Shown here piece by piece: positions 5,681-6,568 of a stretch of 6,568 nt of DNA. Every line of letters begins with the position of its first letter. Positions within the stretch are counted from its first letter, which is position 1. Under the pieces are notes generated by a model. The model had not been told where the DNA came from and ran no database searches. It was given only the letters and a program-made list of their open reading frames with translations. This DNA is from Spirochaetota bacterium (GTDB taxonomy: Bacteria; Spirochaetota; Spirochaetia; Treponematales; UBA12059). The stretch spans positions 1-6,568 of the forward strand of contig JAKLIU010000114.1 of assembly GCA_022709445.1 (NCBI GenBank), read 5' to 3'. Position numbers and translations under genes: made by a program.

Positions 5681-6568
5681 ATGGACGCCACACCCGATTT
5701 CTTCACGCGCCTCCAGGCCTTCACGGAATCCCGGCTCACCGCCCGGAAGCGCCGCCGTCTCGCGCAACGGCTCAAGCAGCAGGACAAGCACTGGCTCCGC
5801 GACTGGCTGGAGGCCATACTCTGGGCCGTCTGCATGGTCCTCCTCATCAACCAGTACCTGTTCCAGATGTACCGCATCCCTTCCGGATCGATGATCGGCA
5901 CCCTGGAAGTCGGCGACATGATCTTCGTGAACAAGGTGGTCTACGGGCCGGAGCTCCTGCCCGGCCTGGGCAAGCTCCCCGGCCTGCGCGAACCGGAGCG
6001 GTCCGAGGTGGTCGTCTTCGAGAACCCCAGCTACATTTCCCGGGGACCGGTCTTCACGATACTCCAGCAGTTCATCTACATGGGGACGCTCACCTTCGTG
6101 GACATAGACAAGGACGAGTTCGGCAAGCCGCGCGTCCACTACCTCATCAAGCGGGCCGTGGGCGTGGGCGGGGATACCGTGCGCGTCGACGACGGGGAGG
6201 TCTCCTTCCTCTGGAAGGGGGCCGGGGCCTGGACCGCGGAGCGCGAGCACGTCGCGGCCCTCGGGGATCCCTATCCCATACTCAGGGAGTTCTCCCCGGG
6301 AAGCTATCCCGCCCTCCACGAACGGGCCAGGATGACCGCCATGGCCGACATGGGCATCCCGTCGGACGCCGAGCTCTCGATGCCGGCCATGTACGACGAG
6401 CTGGCCTTCTACCGGAGCTACGAGTCGGAGCTGGCGGCGGCCAGGCCCCACGACCCCCGGGTCGTGGCCGCAGCGCGGAAGATCTCCGCCGGCTGGTACG
6501 TGCCCGATGGCCGGGTGTTCGCCATGGGCGACAACCGGGACAATTCCCGGGACGCGCGCTGGCTCGGC
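5681..6568 (+). CDS. lepB: LepB, signal peptidase I (partial, C-terminus off right edge)
   Basis: Inner-membrane serine protease that removes signal peptides from exported proteins at the periplasmic face. 296 codons are seen without a stop. Order: basic N-terminus with RKRRRLAQRLKQQDK (22-36), a membrane helix (about 43-62), RIPSGSMIGTLEVGD with predicted nucleophile Ser70, VVVFENP (110-116), YLIKRAVGVGGD with predicted general base Lys157, and MGDNRDNSRDARWLG (282-296) at the edge. Unusual: the usual Pro after SGSMx is Gly72; a hydrophobic insertion (about 117-152) precedes the Lys box; and a long, partly helical insertion (about 180-270) separates the GGD and GDNR boxes. An in-frame TAG at 5666 and no earlier start codon fix ATG 5681. 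No clear ribosome site is present. The only promoter candidate, TTGTCA at 5643-5648, lacks a good -10. Diverges from the PEGA/FGE operon. Confidence 0.93.
   Translation, partial: MDATPDFFTRLQAFTESRLTARKRRRLAQRLKQQDKHWLRDWLEAILWAVCMVLLINQYLFQMYRIPSGSMIGTLEVGDMIFVNKVVYGPELLPGLGKLPGLREPERSEVVVFENPSYISRGPVFTILQQFIYMGTLTFVDIDKDEFGKPRVHYLIKRAVGVGGDTVRVDDGEVSFLWKGAGAWTAEREHVAALGDPYPILREFSPGSYPALHERARMTAMADMGIPSDAELSMPAMYDELAFYRSYESELAAARPHDPRVVAAARKISAGWYVPDGRVFAMGDNRDNSRDARWLG

Overview
This window looks like a stretch of a GC-rich spirochaete chromosome (Treponema/Spirochaeta-like). That is an inference from protein resemblance: a LepB with spirochaete-style insertions, a small acidic protein paired with a tetratricopeptide-repeat (TPR) protein, and a membrane-anchored PEGA plus FGE-sulfatase-fold protein next to smpB. 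Codons mostly end in G or C, and all six stop codons that can be read are TGA. I see no mobile element, CRISPR array, tRNA or rRNA.

Layout. (1) Positions 1-2572, minus strand, form a three-gene operon read right to left: a 112-residue small TPR-like protein, a 381-residue TPR protein, and rlmN, which runs off the left edge. The genes overlap by 4 nt at each junction (ATGA and GTGA), so they are probably translationally coupled. A good sigma-70-type promoter lies at 2618-2646, with a small dyad across the predicted start site. (2) Positions 2647-2998 hold a short intergenic region and a 70-codon plus-strand gene of unknown function. (3) Positions 2999-5611, minus strand, form a second tightly packed operon: PEGA/FGE-fold membrane protein, smpB (trans-translation), rsmD (16S rRNA G966 methylation). 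Its promoter has perfect -35 and -10 hexamers, and the -10 sits so close to the ATG that the mRNA should be leaderless or nearly so. (4) From 5681 to the right edge, plus strand, is lepB (signal peptidase I), divergent from operon 3 and cut off just after the conserved GDNR box.

Functional theme. Most genes are translation and ribosome maintenance (RlmN, RsmD, SmpB) plus protein export (LepB), with spirochaete-type TPR and PEGA/FGE-fold accessory proteins between them. The clearest oddities are the C-terminal end of RlmN (positions 1-126), which lacks the expected conserved tail with its methyl-carrying cysteine and changes codon composition; the near-leaderless consensus promoter; the apparently non-catalytic FGE domain; and a divergent LepB with large insertions. 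I found no convincing undescribed multi-gene system.
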